Assembly (NCBI GenBank): GCA_963840275.1
Contig: CAWIYK010000007.1
Span: 248,001 to 312,000, forward strand
Direction: 5' to 3'
DNA from: Actinophytocola sp963840275
GTDB taxonomy: Bacteria; Actinomycetota; Actinomycetes; Mycobacteriales; Pseudonocardiaceae
DNA length: 64,000 nt
Shown: positions 45,375-54,209 of the stretch, one piece after another
How the letters are laid out: each line of letters opens with the position of its first letter
How positions within the stretch are numbered: the first letter of the stretch is position 1
Made by a program: the position numbers and the translations under genes
Notes under the pieces: model-generated
Told to the model about the DNA's origin: nothing
Database searches by the model: none
What the model saw: the letters and a program-made list of their open reading frames with translations, nothing else

Positions 45375-46528
45375 AGCACCGACTCGTACACCGCCACCGT
45401 CTGCTCCGCCATCGACGCCCACGAGAACTCCCGCAGCGCCCGCTCCCGCCCCGCCGCGCCCATCTCCGCCGCGCGGTCCGGCGCCGCCAGCACCTCGTTC
45501 ACGGCGTCCGCGAGCCCCATCCGGAACGCCGACTCGTTCGCCGCGTCGTAGTGCACCAGCCGGCCCGTCTTGCCGTCGTCGACGACCTCCGGGATGCCGC
45601 CGACGTCGGAGGCCACCACGGCGGTGCCGCACGCCATGGCCTCCAGGTTCACGATCCCCAGCGGCTCGTACACCGACGGGCACACGAACACCGTCGCGTG
45701 GCTCAGGAACTGCCGCACCTCGGCCGGCTGCAGCATCTTCTGGATCCAGAACACGCCCTCGCGTGCCGCCGCCAGCTCCGACACCGCCGCGCGGGTCTCC
45801 TCCGCGATCTCCGGCGTGTCCGGCGCGCCGGCACACAGGACCAGCTGCGCGCCGGGGTCGATCTGGTGCGCGGCCGCGACCAGGTGCCCGACGCCCTTCT
45901 GCCGCGTGATCCGGCCGACGAACACCACCATCGGACGGTCCGGGTCGACGCCGTAGTGCCGCACCGCGTCGTCCTCGGTGACCGGGTGGTAGGCCGACGC
46001 GTCGATGCCGTTGCGCACCACCCGCACCCGCGCGGGATCGAGCGTCGGGTAGCAGGACAGCACGTCGGTGCGCATGCCCTCGCTCACGGCGATGACCGCG
46101 TCCGCCGACTCGTACGCCGTCCGCTCGACCCACGAGGACAGCCGGTAACCGCCGCCGAGCTGTTCGGCCTTCCACGGCCTGCGCGGCTCCAGCGAGTGCG
46201 CGGTGACCACGTGCGGCACGTCGTAGAGGATCTTCGCCAGGTGGCCGGCGTGGTTCGCGTACCAGGTGTGCGAGTGCACCAGCTCGACGCCGTCGAGGGC
46301 CGCCGCGATCGACAGGTCCGCGGACAGCGTCCGCAACGCCTGGTTCGCGCGCTCGAGGCCCGGCGCGGTGTCGTGCGAGTGGACGCCCTCCCCGGAGCGG
46401 GGACCGCCGAAGCAGTGCACGTCGACCTCGATGAGCTCGCGCAACCTCGGTACGAGGAACTCCACGTGAACGCCGGCGCCGCCGTAGACCTCCGGCGGCC
46501 ATTCGCGGGTGAGGAGGCCGATGCGCAC
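45371..46528 (-). CDS. glgA: Glycogen synthase (GT4 actinobacterial type)
   Basis: About 385 residues. The N-terminal RIGLLTREWPPEVYGGAGVH is the family glucosyl-donor loop, and the C-terminal half has VVFVGRITRQKGVGHLVAAA and the EPLGIVNLEAMACGTAVVAS donor-binding motif. Mycobacterial homologues (Rv1212c) use ADP- or GDP-glucose and can make maltose 1-phosphate. GTG 46528 is chosen; GTG 46537 is an alternative. It is divergent from glgC with a 47-nt gap. The last third is duplicated as a decayed fragment at 52317-52507. Confidence 0.94.
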   Translation of the reverse strand: MRIGLLTREWPPEVYGGAGVHVEFLVPRLRELIEVDVHCFGGPRSGEGVHSHDTAPGLERANQALRTLSADLSIAAALDGVELVHSHTWYANHAGHLAKILYDVPHVVTAHSLEPRRPWKAEQLGGGYRLSSWVERTAYESADAVIAVSEGMRTDVLSCYPTLDPARVRVVRNGIDASAYHPVTEDDAVRHYGVDPDRPMVVFVGRITRQKGVGHLVAAAHQIDPGAQLVLCAGAPDTPEIAEETRAAVSELAAAREGVFWIQKMLQPAEVRQFLSHATVFVCPSVYEPLGIVNLEAMACGTAVVASDVGGIPEVVDDGKTGRLVHYDAANESAFRMGLADAVNEVLAAPDRAAEMGAAGRERALREFSWASMAEQTVAVYESVL

Positions 46529-46575
46529 GCCTGTCACGGTAGCCCTGCCAGGCTCCGCGCGGTTAGGGTCAGCAC

Positions 46576-47793
46576 GTGAAGGGGCAGCCGCACGTTCTCG
46601 CAATCGTGCTCGCCGGCGGTGAGGGTAAACGGCTGTGGCCGCTTACCGCGGACCGCGCCAAGCCCGCCGTGCCGTTCGGCGGCAACTACCGGCTGATCGA
46701 CTTCGTCCTGTCGAACCTGGTGAACGCCGGGTTCCACCGCCTGTGCGTGCTCACGCAGTACAAGTCGCACTCGCTGGACAAGCACATCTCGACGACGTGG
46801 CGCCTGTCGAGCGTGCTCGGGCAGTACATCACCCCGGTGCCGGCGCAGCAGCGCCTCGGGCCGAGGTGGTACACGGGCAGCGCCGACGCGATCTTCCAGT
46901 CGCTCAACCTCGTGTACGACGAGAAGCCCGACCACATCGTCGTGTTCGGCGCCGACCACGTGTACCGGATGGACCCGTCGCAGATGGTCGAGCAGCACGT
47001 CGACGCGGGCGCCGGCGTGACCGTCGCCGGCATCCGGGTGCCGCGCACCGAGGCGAAGGCGTTCGGCTGCATCGACTCCGACGCCACCGGCAAGATCACC
47101 GGCTTCCTGGAGAAGCCGGCCGAGCCGCCGCACGTCCCGGACGACCCGGACGTCACGTTCGCGTCGATGGGCAACTACGTCTTCCGCACCGAGGTGCTGC
47201 TCGACGCGTTGCGCGCCGACGCGGCGAACCCCGAGTCGATGCACGACATGGGCGGCGACATCATCCCGATGCTGGTCGGGCAGGGCGTCGCGCAGGTGTA
47301 CGACTTCGACGACAACGAGGTGCCGGGCGCGACCGAGCGCGACCAGGGGTACTGGCGCGACGTCGGGACGCTCGACGCCTACTACGACTCCCACCTCGAC
47401 CTGGTGTCCGTGCACCCGGTGTTCAACCTCTACAACCACCGCTGGCCCATCCGGACCGCGACGCCGCCGCTGCCGCCCGCGAAGTTCGTGAACTCGGGCA
47501 GCGCCGTCGAGTCGATCATCGGGCCCGGGTCGATCGTGTCCGGCGCGTCCGTGCGGGACTCGGTGATCGGCGCCGACGTCATGATCGAGGACGGCGCCGT
47601 GGTCGAGGGCAGCGTCCTGCTGCCCGGCGTGCGCATCGCCAAGGGCGCGGTCGTGCGGCGCGCCATCCTCGACAAGAACGTCCAGGTCGCCGAGGGCGCC
47701 GAGATCGGGGTGGACCTGACGGCCGACCGGCAGCGCTGGACCGTGTCCGCGGGCGGGGTCGTCGTGCTCGGCAAGGGCGAACGCGTGGAGTGA
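46576..47793 (+). CDS. glgC: Glucose-1-phosphate adenylyltransferase
   Basis: 405 residues; makes ADP-glucose from ATP and glucose 1-phosphate, the donor for GlgA. The nucleotide-binding loop is VLAGGEGKRLWPLTADRAKP, with GTADAIFQSLN-like FQSLNLVYDEKPDHIVVFGADH and substrate region AFGCIDSDATGKITGFLEK, followed by a C-terminal left-handed beta-helix (IIGPGSIVSGASVRDSVIG). The GTG start has AGGGT upstream. Divergent pairing with glgA indicates joint control of glycogen or trehalose precursor synthesis. Confidence 0.96.
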   Translation: MKGQPHVLAIVLAGGEGKRLWPLTADRAKPAVPFGGNYRLIDFVLSNLVNAGFHRLCVLTQYKSHSLDKHISTTWRLSSVLGQYITPVPAQQRLGPRWYTGSADAIFQSLNLVYDEKPDHIVVFGADHVYRMDPSQMVEQHVDAGAGVTVAGIRVPRTEAKAFGCIDSDATGKITGFLEKPAEPPHVPDDPDVTFASMGNYVFRTEVLLDALRADAANPESMHDMGGDIIPMLVGQGVAQVYDFDDNEVPGATERDQGYWRDVGTLDAYYDSHLDLVSVHPVFNLYNHRWPIRTATPPLPPAKFVNSGSAVESIIGPGSIVSGASVRDSVIGADVMIEDGAVVEGSVLLPGVRIAKGAVVRRAILDKNVQVAEGAEIGVDLTADRQRWTVSAGGVVVLGKGERVE

Positions 47794-47833
47794 TTTCGGT
47801 CGCATCCGCCCCGGCGGCGCCTACGCTCGACTC

Positions 47834-48109
47834 ATGGACCCGCAGCCGCCGCCGGAGGACCCGTTCCGGGCGGTGTGGCAGATGTCGTCGGTCGGCGACG
47901 CCGGCAAGCACGGCGACCGCAGCATCCGGTGGGTGGCCGGGATCGTCGGCACCCTCGTCGGGTTCGTCCCGTTCGCCGTGGTCGTGGGCGCCGTGTGGGG
48001 GCTGTTCGGCGACTCGCCGGAGGTCACCTCCGGTGGGGTCGCGATCCTGGTCGTCGGGGTGGCCCTGTCCCTGTGTCTCGGCGGCTGGCTCGCCACCAAC
48101 AGGGAGTGA
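47834..48109 (+). CDS. Small membrane protein, unknown function
   Basis: 91 residues: a hydrophilic N-terminus (MDPQPPPEDPFRAVWQMSSV) and two transmembrane segments (WVAGIVGTLVGFVPFAVVVG; VAILVVGVALSLCLGGWLA). Reads like a real actinobacterial membrane protein with normal codon use. It follows glgC by 40 nt in the same direction. I do not recognise the family. Confidence 0.7.
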   Translation: MDPQPPPEDPFRAVWQMSSVGDAGKHGDRSIRWVAGIVGTLVGFVPFAVVVGAVWGLFGDSPEVTSGGVAILVVGVALSLCLGGWLATNRE

Positions 48110-48165
48110 CCTGCGGTTACGCCAGGTTGTCCACAGCCCTGTCCCAGCCCTGTCCACAGGCCGGG

Positions 48166-48816
48166 TCAGTCCGCCTTCGCGGCCAGCAGCAGACCGTCGC
48201 TCAGCGGCAGCAGCACCGGCACGAGCCGGTCGTCCTCGCGGACGGCTCGCGCCACCTCGCGCAGCGCGACCGTCTCCGCGTCCCTGCGTGCCGGGTTCGC
48301 GACGTGGCCGGACCACAGGACGCTGCCGAAGGCGATGACCCCGCCCGGGCGCAGCAGCCGCACGCCCTGCTCGTGGTAGCCCGGGTACTCCGACCGCGCG
48401 GCGTCGACGAACAGCAGGTCGTAGGCCCCCTCGGTCAGCCGGGGCAACACGTCGAGCGCACGGCCCATGATGAGCCGGGTCCGCCCGGGTCCGACGCCGG
48501 CGTCGGCGAAGGCCCGCTTGGCGGCGCTCTGGTGCTCCGGATCGACGTCTATCGAGGTCAGGACGCCGTCGGACGCCATGCCCCGGAGTAGGTAGAGGCC
48601 GCTGACACCGGCGCCGGTGCCGACCTCCACAACGGCCTTGGCGCGCAGCGCGGTCGCGAGGAACCGCAGTGCCGCCCCGCCGCCAGCCGAGATCGGCGCG
48701 CAGCCGAGCTCGACGCCCCGCGCTCGCGCGGAGGCCAGCGTGTCGTCCTCGGACAGGTAGGCCTCGACGTACGCGTTGAGCCCGTCCGAGTCGATCGTCG
48801 GCGTATCGGATGCCAC
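48166..48816 (-). CDS. O-methyltransferase (Rv1220c-like)
   Basis: 216 residues of the catechol/caffeoyl-CoA O-methyltransferase type: AVVEVGTGAGVSGLYLLRGM binds SAM, LTSIDVDPEHQSAAKRAF follows, and YDLLFVDAARSEYPGYHE holds the metal-binding Asp. It lies divergent to sigE exactly as Rv1220c does in M. tuberculosis. The 57 nt after its stop contain TTGTCCACA (48127) and CTGTCCACA (48150). The substrate is unknown. Confidence 0.9.
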   Translation of the reverse strand: MASDTPTIDSDGLNAYVEAYLSEDDTLASARARGVELGCAPISAGGGAALRFLATALRAKAVVEVGTGAGVSGLYLLRGMASDGVLTSIDVDPEHQSAAKRAFADAGVGPGRTRLIMGRALDVLPRLTEGAYDLLFVDAARSEYPGYHEQGVRLLRPGGVIAFGSVLWSGHVANPARRDAETVALREVARAVREDDRLVPVLLPLSDGLLLAAKAD

Positions 48817-48883
48817 AAAGTGTGAGATTAGCGTTGTCCGACCGCGATCAGGGTGATGTGGGCTCCATCCGGGCGCGGCCGAT

Positions 48884-48911
48884 TCTCAGCCGGTTCTCAG
48901 ACGACTCTCAC
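48884..48911. promoter_or_regulatory. Three TCTCA(G/C) hexamers at 11-nt spacing upstream of sigE
   Basis: TCTCAG at 48884 and 48895 and TCTCAC at 48906 are spaced exactly 11 nt apart, 70-97 nt before the sigE ATG. The same hexamer and step occur upstream of the response regulator at 1506-1551. In mycobacteria MprA, an OmpR-type regulator, controls sigE through direct-repeat boxes of similar geometry. Confidence 0.55.
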
Positions 48912-48980
48912 TACCTTCATATCGAGGCCCGAAATGATGCAGGTTGACGGTGGAGTCGAGGGCGGGGGACGGGGAACACG

Positions 48981-49625
48981 ATGAGCAAGGTCGACGTTGT
49001 CAAAGGTAGTGGGACTACCGACTCAGAGGGGGCAGCCCGCCCGATGCTCACGCAGACCGCCGACGCCGCGACGACCGTGGCCCTCGACGAGCAGGCCGCT
49101 TGGACGCCGCCGTCGTGGGACGAGGTCGTGCGTGAGCACGCCGACCGTGTCTACCGGCTCGCCTACCGCCTGACCGGCAACGCGCACGACGCGGAGGACC
49201 TCACCCAGGAGACGTTCATCCGGGTGTTCCGCTCGCTCGCGAACTACAAGCCGGGCACCTTCGAGGGCTGGCTGCACCGCATCACCACGAACCTCTTCCT
49301 CGACATGGCGCGCCGCCGCTCGCGGCTGCGCATGGAGGGCCTGCCCGAGGACACCGACCGGCTCGCCGGCGACGACCCGAGCCCGGAACAGGTCTATGTC
49401 GAGACCCATCTGGACCCCGACCTGCAGGCCGCGCTGGACGAGCTCCCCCCGGAGTTCCGCGCCGCGGTCGTGCTGTGTGACGTGGAAGGTCTTTCCTACG
49501 AGGAGATCGGCGCCACCCTCGGGGTCAAGTTGGGTACTGTTCGAAGCAGGATCCACCGTGGGCGGCAGGCTCTGCGCGCGTCGCTGGAGCGCCGCCGTGA
49601 ACTGGTTCGGGAGGGTAGGTCGTGA
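48981..49625 (+). CDS. sigE: ECF RNA polymerase sigma factor SigE
   Basis: 214 residues. An N-terminal extension of about 45 residues precedes region 2 (VREHADRVYRLAYRLTGNAH; DAEDLTQETFIRVFRSLANY) and region 4 (LPPEFRAAVVLCDVEGLSYE; EIGATLGVKLGTVRSRIHRG). Neighbouring rseA, htrA and tatB genes identify it as the envelope-stress SigE of actinobacteria. The ATG at 48981 follows GGGGACGGGGAAC; the TCTCAG boxes upstream suggest two-component control. Confidence 0.95.
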   Translation: MSKVDVVKGSGTTDSEGAARPMLTQTADAATTVALDEQAAWTPPSWDEVVREHADRVYRLAYRLTGNAHDAEDLTQETFIRVFRSLANYKPGTFEGWLHRITTNLFLDMARRRSRLRMEGLPEDTDRLAGDDPSPEQVYVETHLDPDLQAALDELPPEFRAAVVLCDVEGLSYEEIGATLGVKLGTVRSRIHRGRQALRASLERRRELVREGRS

Positions 49626-50212
49626 CCGACGAGCGCGGTTGGGGTCTGTCCGAACAGCATCTGCTTCCGGACGCGGTGGTCGCGTTCGTCGACGGGGAGC
49701 TCTCCGCGACGGCGTACGACCGGGCGTCCTCGCACATGGCCAGGTGCCGGCTCTGCGCGGCGGACATCTACGCACAGCGTCAGGCCGCGTCGGCCGTCCA
49801 GTCCGCCAACGCGTTCTCCGCGCCGGCCGGGCTGCTCGCCAACCTGCGGGCCATCCCCGACAACGTCGACATGCCCGCGACGCCCGACGGGCTCGCGGTC
49901 ACCCAGGACGGGCAGCTGGTCGCCGTGCAGCGGCCGGAGCGGGTCCCGTTCGCCTCCGGCCCGCCGCTCGGATCGTCCGCGAAGCTCGGTGAGGGCGACA
50001 CGGTCCTCGGCCGGCGTCCGGGCCGGCGTGCCGCACAGGGTGCCGGTGTCGTGGTGTCCGGTCTCGTGCTCGGCGCGCTCGCGCTCGTGAACTCCAGCAG
50101 CGGCGCCGGGGAGCCCCCGAGGGCCCCAACGGCCGACCAACCGGCCGTGTTCGGTGGCGGTCACGGCGTCGAGCAAGCCGGGTTCGCGACGCTCCAGGCC
50201 ACCGGTCGCTGA
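49622..50212 (+). CDS. rseA: Anti-sigma-E factor RseA
   Basis: 196 residues. The N-terminal zinc anti-sigma motif is YDRASSHMARCRLCAADIY (His-x3-Cys-x2-Cys), which holds SigE. A single hydrophobic stretch near residues 140-158 (GVVVSGLVLGALALV) would place it in the membrane. The GTG overlaps the sigE stop, keeping the pair stoichiometric. In mycobacteria RseA is phosphorylated and degraded to release SigE. Confidence 0.9.
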   Translation: MTDERGWGLSEQHLLPDAVVAFVDGELSATAYDRASSHMARCRLCAADIYAQRQAASAVQSANAFSAPAGLLANLRAIPDNVDMPATPDGLAVTQDGQLVAVQRPERVPFASGPPLGSSAKLGEGDTVLGRRPGRRAAQGAGVVVSGLVLGALALVNSSSGAGEPPRAPTADQPAVFGGGHGVEQAGFATLQATGR

Positions 50213-50253
50213 CCAACGCTGACTTCACTGTCGATCCGGCAGTCTTGGCGACG

Positions 50254-51795
50254 ATGAGCATCCAGTGGAACTCCGAGTCGGGCCAGCCGCCGAACGGCAG
50301 CGCCGTTCCCGGCCGTGACGAACGCCCCCGACTCGGGCCACGCCCGCTTCAGCGACCCGCCGTCGACCCCGGCGCGGCGTCCGTGTTCGGCCGTCCGACC
50401 GGCGTGTCGGGCGCGTTCTCCCCGCAGGCGCCCGGCCGGCCCGCGTTCGGCGAGCTGAAGACCGCGCCGCCCGCGCCGGAGTCGCTGGCGTCCGCGTTCG
50501 GCCGGCCCGACGGCAGCGAGGACCTCCTCCAGCGGCCGCCGGAGGACGAGAACGGCGCGAACGGCGTCGACCCGTGGGACACCGACGCGGCGCACGACCC
50601 GTGGCGCGACCCGTCCGCGGGCGCGGTCATCGGACCGCCGGCCGTCGGCCCCGGCGACCGCGACGACGACGCGGGCAAGGCCGCCCGCAAGCCCGCCGGA
50701 CAGCTGCTGAGCCTCCCCGAGGTGTTGTTCGGGCGGCGCGTGAAGGTCAGCGCGCTCGTTCTCCTCGCCGTGATCGCGCTGGTCGTCGGCGCTGCCGGCG
50801 GGGTGGCGGCGTTCTACATCGCGAACCGGGGCGACGAGCTGACCAGCGACGCGACGCTCGCCGAGGTCCAGCCGGGCAAGGAGCGGCCGCCGGGTTCGGT
50901 CGCCGACATCGCCAAGCGGGTGCGGCCCGCGGTCGTGACCATCGAGGTCCGCACCGACCAGGGCACCGGCACCGGGTCCGGCGCGGTGATCGACAGCGCC
51001 GGCTACATCCTCACCAACGACCACGTCGTGTCGCTCGGCGGCACGGTGTCGCAGGGCCAGGACATCTCCGTGGTGTTCAACGACGGCCAGCGCGCCAAGG
51101 CCGACCTCGTCGGGTCCGACCCGAAGACCGACCTCGCGGTGATCAAGGTGAAGGCCGACGTCACCACGGTCATCCAGCTCGGCAGCTCGGCCGACCTCGC
51201 GGTCGGCGACACGGTGCTCGCCATCGGCTCGCCGCTCGGTGAGACCGACACGGTCACCCTCGGCATCGTCAGCGCGCTCAACCGGCCGATCGTGGCAGGC
51301 GGCGAGGACGGCGAACCGGCCGCCTACGACGCGATCCAGACCGACGCGGCAATCAACCACGGCAACTCCGGCGGCCCGCTCGTCGACTCGACCGGCGGGC
51401 TGGTCGGCATCAACACGTCGATCATCTCCACGTCGGCGGAGGGCGGCAGCATCGGTCTCGGCTACGCCATCCCCATCGACGACGCGCGGCCGATCGCCGA
51501 GTCGCTGATCCAGACCGGCAAGGTGAGCCACGCCGACCTCGGCGTCAACGCCGCGTCGGTGTCGGCGGACACCGCGGACGGCGCGCGGGTGCAGAACGTG
51601 CGCGACGGCGCCGCCGCGTCGAAGGCCGGCATCCAGCAGAACGACGTGATCCGCAAGGTCGGCGACCGGGTCATCGGCAACGCGGCGGAGCTGATCGTCG
51701 CGGTGCGGCACCACAAGATCGGCGAGACCGTGCCGGTGGTACTGGCGCGTGCCGGGCGGGAGCTGACGGTTCAGGTGACGTTGCAGTCGGATTGA
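50254..51795 (+). CDS. htrA: HtrA-type serine protease with PDZ domain
   Basis: 513 residues. A long Pro/Gly/Asp-rich cytosolic N-terminus (about 1-160) is followed by one membrane segment (VLLAVIALVVGAAGGVAAFY), then a trypsin-like domain with H257 (LTNDHVVSLGG), D293 (PKTDLAVIKV) and S372 (GNSGGPLVDSTG) and a C-terminal PDZ (VRDGAAASKAGIQQNDVIRK). The protease faces outward and degrades misfolded envelope proteins. ATG 50254 is used; the codon at 50245 is TTG. Confidence 0.95.
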   Translation: MSIQWNSESGQPPNGSAVPGRDERPRLGPRPLQRPAVDPGAASVFGRPTGVSGAFSPQAPGRPAFGELKTAPPAPESLASAFGRPDGSEDLLQRPPEDENGANGVDPWDTDAAHDPWRDPSAGAVIGPPAVGPGDRDDDAGKAARKPAGQLLSLPEVLFGRRVKVSALVLLAVIALVVGAAGGVAAFYIANRGDELTSDATLAEVQPGKERPPGSVADIAKRVRPAVVTIEVRTDQGTGTGSGAVIDSAGYILTNDHVVSLGGTVSQGQDISVVFNDGQRAKADLVGSDPKTDLAVIKVKADVTTVIQLGSSADLAVGDTVLAIGSPLGETDTVTLGIVSALNRPIVAGGEDGEPAAYDAIQTDAAINHGNSGGPLVDSTGGLVGINTSIISTSAEGGSIGLGYAIPIDDARPIAESLIQTGKVSHADLGVNAASVSADTADGARVQNVRDGAAASKAGIQQNDVIRKVGDRVIGNAAELIVAVRHHKIGETVPVVLARAGRELTVQVTLQSD

Positions 51796-51862
51796 CCGGC
51801 TGCGCCGATTGACCGGCTACGCTGGACAGCGGCGTCGAGGGTTCACGCGGAGGTAGGCCACA

Positions 51863-52255
51863 GTGTTCGACAGCATCGGCTGGGCTGAGATCCTCATACT
51901 CGTCGTGGCCGGGTTGTTCATCCTCGGGCCGGAGCGACTGCCGTCCGCGGCGGCGTGGCTGGGCCGCAACGTGCGCAAGGTGCGGGAGTACGCCACCGGC
52001 GCGCGGGAACAGCTCCGCAACGAGATGGGCGACGACTTCGAGGAGCTGCGCAAGCCGCTGCAGGACCTGCAGCAGCTGCGGAACTTCGATCCCCGGCGGG
52101 CCGTCACCCGCCACCTCTTCGACGACGTGGAGTCGGGCAACGGCGGCACGAAGCCCAACGGCCACACCCCGCCGCCGACCACCCCGGCGAAGCGCGAAGA
52201 ACCGGCCCCGCCCACCGCGGGCGAGAAGACCCCGACAGACCCGGACGCCACCTGA
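51863..52255 (+). CDS. tatB: Sec-independent protein translocase TatB
   Basis: 130 residues: an N-terminal membrane helix (IGWAEILILVVAGLFILGPE with the conserved Glu and the GPERLP hinge), an amphipathic helix and a Pro-rich, probably disordered tail. TatB recognises twin-arginine substrates with TatC, which is not in this window. The position after htrA matches Rv1224. The gene ends at a 22-nt repeat. Confidence 0.94.
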   Translation: MFDSIGWAEILILVVAGLFILGPERLPSAAAWLGRNVRKVREYATGAREQLRNEMGDDFEELRKPLQDLQQLRNFDPRRAVTRHLFDDVESGNGGTKPNGHTPPPTTPAKREEPAPPTAGEKTPTDPDAT

Positions 52256-52297
52256 CCGCGTGTCCAACGCTGGTGACCGGTGAGTCCGACACTCGCG
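52255..52297 (+). repeat. 22-nt repeat family, two units (forward)
   Basis: Two units in the same orientation as the 20632 array: one at 52255-52275 (CCGCGTGTCCAACGCTGGTG) and one at 52276-52297 (CCGGTGAGTCCGACACTCGC). They start at the tatB stop codon and form the left border of the glgA fragment. Confidence 0.75.
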
Positions 52298-52316
52298 CCT
52301 ATCGGCGATAGACGTG

Positions 52317-52507
52317 ACACCGCCACCGTCTGCTCCGCCATCGATGCCCACGAGAACTCCCGCAGCGCCCGCTCCCGCCCCGCCGCGCCCATCTCTGCCG
52401 CACGGTCCGGCGCCGCCAGCACCTCGTTCACCGCGTCCGCGAGCCCCAACGCCGACTCGTCCGCCGCGTCGTAGTGCACCGGCCGGCCCGACGTCGGAGG
52501 CCACCAC
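52317..52507 (-). pseudogene. Decayed duplicate of the glgA 3' region
   Basis: Matches glgA 45388-45619 with few substitutions on the same strand. Two deletions are visible: 6 nt (CATCCGG region) and 35 nt; the latter breaks the frame. It encodes only the last third (for example AAPDRAAEMGAAGRERALRE) without a start or catalytic centre, so it cannot be functional. It is bracketed by 22-nt repeat units in forward orientation on the left and reverse orientation on the right. Confidence 0.9.
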
Positions 52508-52513
52508 AGCGAC

Positions 52514-52579
52514 TGTTGAACTCACGGGTCCCGAACGTTGGACTCGCGGGTCGTGGGTGTTGGACTCGCGGGTCAGGCC
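52514..52579 (-). repeat. 22-nt repeat family, three units (reverse)
   Basis: Three consecutive 22-nt units at 52514, 52536 and 52558 share GTTG(A/G)ACTC(A/G)CGGGTC, the reverse complement of the unit in the 20632 array. The last unit runs over the stop codon of mrp. They form the right border of the glgA fragment. Confidence 0.8.
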
Positions 52580-53700
52580 GGGGAGACGGACAGCATGCGG
52601 CCGGACAGGCCGCGGGCTCGGGTCGACAGCTTGGCCGCGATGCGCGTCAGCTCCACCGCCGCGTCGGCGTCCGGGACGGCCGTGACCAGGGGTTTGCCGT
52701 TGTCGCCGGACTCGCGCAGCCTCGGGTCCAGCGGGACCTGACCCAGCAGCGGCACGTTCGCGCCGACGGTCTTGGTCAGCGACTCGGCCACCGTCGCGCC
52801 GCCGCCGGAGCCGAAGGGCTCGATGCGGGAACCGTCCGGCAGGTCCATCCACGACATGTTCTCGATGACGCCCGCGATGCGCTGCCGCGTCTGCATCGCG
52901 ATGGCGCCCGCGCGCTCGGCGACCTCGGCGGCCGCCTGCTGGGGGGTGGTCACGACCAGCAGCTCGGCGTTCGGCAGCAGCTGGGCCACCGAGATGGCGA
53001 TGTCGCCGGTGCCGGGGGGCAGGTCGAGGAGCAGCACATCCAGGTCGCCCCAGAACACGTCCGCCAGGAACTGCTGCAGCGCGCGGTGCAGCATCGGCCC
53101 GCGCCACACGACCGGGGTGTTGCCCGGCGTGAACATGGCGATCGAGATGACCTTCACGCCATTGGCCTCCGGCGGGAGGATCATCTTCTCCACGCGGGTC
53201 GGCTTGCCGCGGGCGCCCAGCATGCGGGGGATGGAGTGCCCGTAGATGTCCGCGTCGACGATGCCCACCGACAGGCCGCGCTCGGCCATCGCGACCGCGA
53301 GGTTGACCGTCACGCTCGACTTGCCGACGCCGCCCTTGCCGGACGCCACGCAGTACACCCTGGTCATCGACCCCGGCTCGGCGAACGGGATCTTCGGCTC
53401 GTCCGAGGTCCCGCGCAGCTTCTGCCGCAGCTCGGTGCGCTGCTGGTCGCTCATCACGTCCATCTCGACGGTCACGTGCCGCACCCCGTCGACCGACGAG
53501 ACCGCCGAGGTGACGTCGTCGGTGATCTTCTGCCGGAGCGGGCAGCCGGAGACCGTGAGGAAGATCTCAACGTGCACTGTGCCGTTCTCGTCGACGGACA
53601 CGTTCTTGACCATGCCCAGGTCGGTGATCGGCTTGTGGATTTCCGGATCCTGGACGTTGGCCAGTGCCGCACGCACGGCCTCGACATCGGGAGTGGTCAC
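52573..53700 (-). CDS. mrp: Mrp/NBP35-family iron-sulfur carrier ATPase
   Basis: 375 residues. The N-terminal MIP18/DUF59 domain (VQDPEIHKPITDLGMVKNVS) precedes a deviant Walker A (VASGKGGVGKSSVTVNLAVA) and ATPase motifs IVDADIYGHSIPRMLG and LLDLPPGTGDIAISVAQLL. Members load or transfer iron-sulfur clusters. The GTG at 53700 is 39 nt from the divergent MarR gene. It is the homologue of Rv1229c in the conserved block. Confidence 0.95.
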   Translation of the reverse strand: MTTPDVEAVRAALANVQDPEIHKPITDLGMVKNVSVDENGTVHVEIFLTVSGCPLRQKITDDVTSAVSSVDGVRHVTVEMDVMSDQQRTELRQKLRGTSDEPKIPFAEPGSMTRVYCVASGKGGVGKSSVTVNLAVAMAERGLSVGIVDADIYGHSIPRMLGARGKPTRVEKMILPPEANGVKVISIAMFTPGNTPVVWRGPMLHRALQQFLADVFWGDLDVLLLDLPPGTGDIAISVAQLLPNAELLVVTTPQQAAAEVAERAGAIAMQTRQRIAGVIENMSWMDLPDGSRIEPFGSGGGATVAESLTKTVGANVPLLGQVPLDPRLRESGDNGKPLVTAVPDADAAVELTRIAAKLSTRARGLSGRMLSVSPA

Positions 53701-53738
53701 GCACCCATGCTACGGGCCCGTTCCGTAACATCGTCTTC

Positions 53739-54209
53739 GTGCCGGAGCCAGCGGTGACCCGGTTGCCCACCGGGAAAGAGCTCGACGCGTGGCGTTCGTT
53801 CCTACGAGCCCATGCGCGGCTGGTGCGCGTCCTGGAGACGGAACTGGTCGCCGAGCACCCGATCTCCCTCGGCGGCTACGACGTCCTCGTGCAGCTCGCG
53901 GAGGCCCCGGAGCGCCGGCTGCGGATGGCGGAGCTCGCCGACGCGGTCCTGCTCTCCCGCTCCGGCGTGACCCGGCTGGTCGACCGGCTGGAGGGCGCGG
54001 GCATGGTCACCAGGGAGCGGTTCGACGGTGACGGACGCGGCATCGTGGCGGTGCTCACCACCAAGGGCGTCGACACGCTGCGGTCCGCGGCACGCACCCA
54101 CCTCGCCGGCGTGGTCCGGCACTTCGTGGACCACATGGACGCCGAGGAGCTGGCCACCTTCGGCGAGATGTGCGGCCGGCTAGCCGTCGACCCAGGTCTC
54201 CGCCCCTGA
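53739..54209 (+). CDS. MarR-family transcriptional regulator
   Basis: 156 residues with the MarR winged helix: ISLGGYDVLVQLAEAPERRL, RMAELADAVLLSRSGVTRLV and the wing GMVTRERFDGDGRGIVAVLT. The GTG at 53739 gives a normal-length protein. It is divergent from mrp and may regulate it. The 3' end overlaps the convergent DUF1003 gene by 30 nt. Confidence 0.9.
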   Translation: MPEPAVTRLPTGKELDAWRSFLRAHARLVRVLETELVAEHPISLGGYDVLVQLAEAPERRLRMAELADAVLLSRSGVTRLVDRLEGAGMVTRERFDGDGRGIVAVLTTKGVDTLRSAARTHLAGVVRHFVDHMDAEELATFGEMCGRLAVDPGLRP

